IMG/VR virus record: IMGVR_UViG_3300049855_000121
Span: 1-29,735 of that record
Reading direction: 5' to 3' (one strand)
Origin: a virus
DNA length: 29,735 nucleotides
Part shown: piece after piece, positions 27,617-29,735 of the stretch
How positions within the stretch are numbered: the stretch's first letter is position 1
Layout: the number at the start of each line of letters is the position of its first letter
The notes under the pieces: model-generated
What the model was told of the DNA's origin: nothing
Databases searched by the model: none
What the model saw: the letters and a program-made list of their open reading frames with translations, nothing else
Position numbers and translations under genes: made by a program

Positions 27617-28588
27617 ATGGACCCAAATCAAATTTGGCTTACGGGTACACAGGTTGCTAATGGCGGCACACTCAACAATACGGGTGGGTCTATTGCAACT
27701 CTCAATGGTACCGTTGGTCAGGGCGGAACAAGCCCTCAGCAAGCAGCACGAGTACAAACTACTGGTGGACAACAGCCTGCATACAACCCTAACAACCTAG
27801 TGGACCCTGAAGTCGCTGGTACCGTAGACACTACCTACACAGCGGAACAAATTGCTGCTCAGCAAAGAGCTGCTAAAGCAGGAGCCCTACGTGGCGACAT
27901 TACTCGCTTAGTAAATAGCGTAAAAGACATATTTAACAGCCGCTACGGTCAAGTTGACGCATCGGCCGGTGAACAAGTAGGCAAGCTTAACGAACGCTTC
28001 GCTAACGAGTCTGGAGACCTAGCTCGACAAGTATTAGACACTAACGATAAGGTTAACGCAGGCGCAGCAGCAGGCGGAACATTCGACAGCTCTTACCGTG
28101 GGAACAATAACGACACTGTATCCCGAGAAGGACAGTCTCAAATCAGAGACCTTGGTACTGGCTTACAAGACGATATTGCTAAAATCGCTGCTTGGGTATC
28201 TCAGCAAAAAGCCGGATATGACGCAGAAAGAACTTCTGCAGACCAAACACTTGCAGCACTTCAACAAAGCACAGATCCTGACGAACTCGCTTCAGCCAAA
28301 GCTACACTTGAGTCTCGCATTGCACAATTACAAGCTAGCTCTGCAGACAACAACACAGCAGCTCAGAATGCTTCAGCACTCGCATCTATTGCACCATCTA
28401 ACGCCCGTGCAGTAAAACTACAAACTACCCTAGCTCAAATTGCTGGTGGTAATGGTGACTCCGCTCAGAAACTAGCTATCGGCCAACGACTTATCGGTAG
28501 CGCCGGATTATCTCCAGAAGACCAACAGAGATTAGCCCTTGCTTTCCAAAGCGATGTAAGCGAACCAAAACAAGAACAAATAGCCTAA
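27617..28588 (+). CDS. internal virion/tail protein, Gln- and Ala-rich
   Basis: The 323-aa protein has a disordered Gly/Gln/Asn-rich N-terminus and then long helices (AEQIAAQQRAAKAGALRGDI, LASAKATLESRIAQLQASSA). Coiled-coil helices and low complexity are usual in podovirus internal or ejection proteins. There is no family match. AAGGAAATAATA lies upstream of the ATG. Confidence 0.55.
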   Translation: MDPNQIWLTGTQVANGGTLNNTGGSIATLNGTVGQGGTSPQQAARVQTTGGQQPAYNPNNLVDPEVAGTVDTTYTAEQIAAQQRAAKAGALRGDITRLVNSVKDIFNSRYGQVDASAGEQVGKLNERFANESGDLARQVLDTNDKVNAGAAAGGTFDSSYRGNNNDTVSREGQSQIRDLGTGLQDDIAKIAAWVSQQKAGYDAERTSADQTLAALQQSTDPDELASAKATLESRIAQLQASSADNNTAAQNASALASIAPSNARAVKLQTTLAQIAGGNGDSAQKLAIGQRLIGSAGLSPEDQQRLALAFQSDVSEPKQEQIA

Positions 28589-28600
28589 AAGGAGAATCCT

Positions 28601-29735
28601 TTGAACCCTCAGAAACGACTACAGGTACTTAACCAGTCGAACCCATCATTACGTGTTGCTGCCGCTCCAGCACCACAGATTAAAGTTAATCAAACACCTC
28701 AAGCTCCTCTGAGGGTGTCTACTCCTTATGTAAAACCACAGGCACAACCTAAAAGCCCCGGCTTCTTAGACGACGTTACTCGACCGTTCCAACAGTTCGG
28801 TAACATGGTTGTAGCTGGCGGCAAGGGCGTTAATGCCCTTATAGACGTTGCACAGAAACAGAAAACAGCAGCTCAGGCGAATGCCGACCTAGACAAATAC
28901 TTACGCGGACCCGGTACCTTTGGTGCTGGTCTACCTGGCGGCTTTACTTCTGGTGAACAAGCTTCTAAGAGCTTCTTTGATGACCCAAAGAAAGTAGCCT
29001 CTATGGTGGGTACTGGTGCTCAAATAGGATCATACGTTGTTCCTGGTAGCATCGGCTTCAAGGCCGCTACAACAACCCTACCTAAGATTGGTGGCTCTGT
29101 CATCGCTGGTGGTATCGGTTCTGGTATTGGATCTCTTGGTGAGCAAATAGCCAACGAAGGTAAAATAGACGCTAAGAAAACAGCTACAGCTACCGCCGCA
29201 GGTGGCGTGGGTGGTGGTGCTCTATTCGGCTTAGGCCGTTTCGCTGGTAAGTTTATCAATAAGCTAAAAGGTAACAAGGCAACTAAGTTTGCGACTAACC
29301 TAGCATCAGTCACCGACCCAGAAGAAGTCAGCAGAATAACCGGACTAGATTCGGAGTTGTCTCAGTTTATAGCAAATCAAGATAACCCTGAACTTATTAA
29401 GAGTATCTTAGAAACAGGCGCAGACACAGCTACCGACAGTACAATGAAGGTATATACTGCACTTCACCCAGATCCTACGCAGCTACCCGAAGGCTATATG
29501 GTTGATGGAGTACCGACTGGTCCTTCACGAGCAGAACAAGCTGACGAGTATCTACGCTCAACAGACGTTCGCCCAAATGCGGTCGATACTACAAAGAACC
29601 CCGCCAATGCTAATGCAGTATTCCGTGGTGCTTCAAAAGAAACAACCGACCCGCTTAACACAGTTATTAACTCGCTTGCTAAATCTCCAAACAAAGGCGA
29701 GGTCAGACGACTCATTGAAGGCGTACTACCAGAAC
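28601..29735 (+). CDS. large virion protein, possible ejection protein (cut by window end)
   Basis: The frame starts with TTG at 28601 behind a strong AAGGAG and runs 378 codons without a stop to the window edge. The N-terminus is Pro/Gln-rich. A Gly/Ala-rich hydrophobic part follows (about 140-215, IGGSVIAGGIGSGIGSLGEQ and TAAGGVGGGALFGLGRFAG), able to enter or cross a membrane. Then comes LASVTDPEEVSRITGLDSEL. Podovirus ejection proteins show such features. The remainder may hold enzymatic domains. Confidence 0.65.
   Translation, partial: MNPQKRLQVLNQSNPSLRVAAAPAPQIKVNQTPQAPLRVSTPYVKPQAQPKSPGFLDDVTRPFQQFGNMVVAGGKGVNALIDVAQKQKTAAQANADLDKYLRGPGTFGAGLPGGFTSGEQASKSFFDDPKKVASMVGTGAQIGSYVVPGSIGFKAATTTLPKIGGSVIAGGIGSGIGSLGEQIANEGKIDAKKTATATAAGGVGGGALFGLGRFAGKFINKLKGNKATKFATNLASVTDPEEVSRITGLDSELSQFIANQDNPELIKSILETGADTATDSTMKVYTALHPDPTQLPEGYMVDGVPTGPSRAEQADEYLRSTDVRPNAVDTTKNPANANAVFRGASKETTDPLNTVINSLAKSPNKGEVRRLIEGVLPE

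Noticed and set aside
1-29735. Recoded stop codon (TGA as Gly or Trp, TAG as Gln), as in some phages and candidate phyla
   Set aside because: Genes end normally at TAA, TAG and TGA (for example 924-1268, 19184-19741 and 23901-24830), and core proteins read through with no internal stops.
1-29735. CRISPR array or IS element
   Set aside because: No regularly spaced repeats with unique spacers and no transposase-like gene were found. The only clear direct repeats are the 14-bp operator pair and the 10-bp pair around RNA A.

Overview
The window is a 29.7 kb piece of a tailed double-stranded DNA phage (Caudoviricetes). It carries both terminase subunits, a portal protein, a scaffold-like protein, an SU10-type major capsid protein and short-tail (podovirus-like) connector and nozzle proteins. 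It also has a replication and recombination block and a holin with a membrane-anchored lytic transglycosylase. TAA, TAG and TGA all end genes, so the standard bacterial code applies. Shine-Dalgarno motifs (AGGAG, AAAGGAAA) and sigma70-type promoters with 16-18 bp spacers are common. The host is not determined. The Cys-rich SLT domain of the lysin resembles those of Actinobacteria and Saccharibacteria, which is only a hint. Both ends of the window cut through genes.

Layout. (1) 1-8.76 kb, minus strand: an early operon read from a promoter at 8858-8886. It starts with a run of very small, overlapping ORFs (8.76-6.83 kb), including several one-helix membrane peptides, a zinc-knuckle peptide and a sigma-region-4-like HTH protein. 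Then come a PD-(D/E)XK nuclease, a possible ssDNA-binding protein, a short DnaB-type helicase, an HNH homing endonuclease, a NinG-like nuclease, holin and lysin, a dATP/dGTP pyrophosphohydrolase-like protein and an RNA ligase. (2) 8.85-10.1 kb: a divergent control region, the terminase small subunit, and a ribbon-helix-helix-like regulator whose promoter carries a two-copy operator-like repeat. (3) 12.53-10.17 kb, minus strand: a four-gene structural cluster closed by a terminator that sits back-to-back with the regulator's terminator. (4) 12.56-14.0 kb: an RNA-rich stretch with two large structured RNAs (about 265 and 310 nt), a tRNA-like gene with anticodon CAU, two possible small transcripts and a glutaredoxin. 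(5) 14.0-29.7 kb, plus strand: the late operon, with terminase large subunit, a glycosyltransferase, chaperonin and methyltransferase block, portal, scaffold, capsid, connectors and internal virion proteins.

Most worth follow-up: the two unassigned structured RNAs beside the terminase gene; an initiator-like tRNA whose anticodon arm is intact but whose elbow is degenerate; a GT4 glycosyltransferase cut exactly between its two Rossmann domains by a GroEL-containing cassette; and a 14-bp operator repeated at 21-bp spacing over the regulator's own promoter, with its palindromic core recurring beside an early promoter 8 kb away.

All domain calls come from reading motifs by eye. No database search or RNA-folding program was run.
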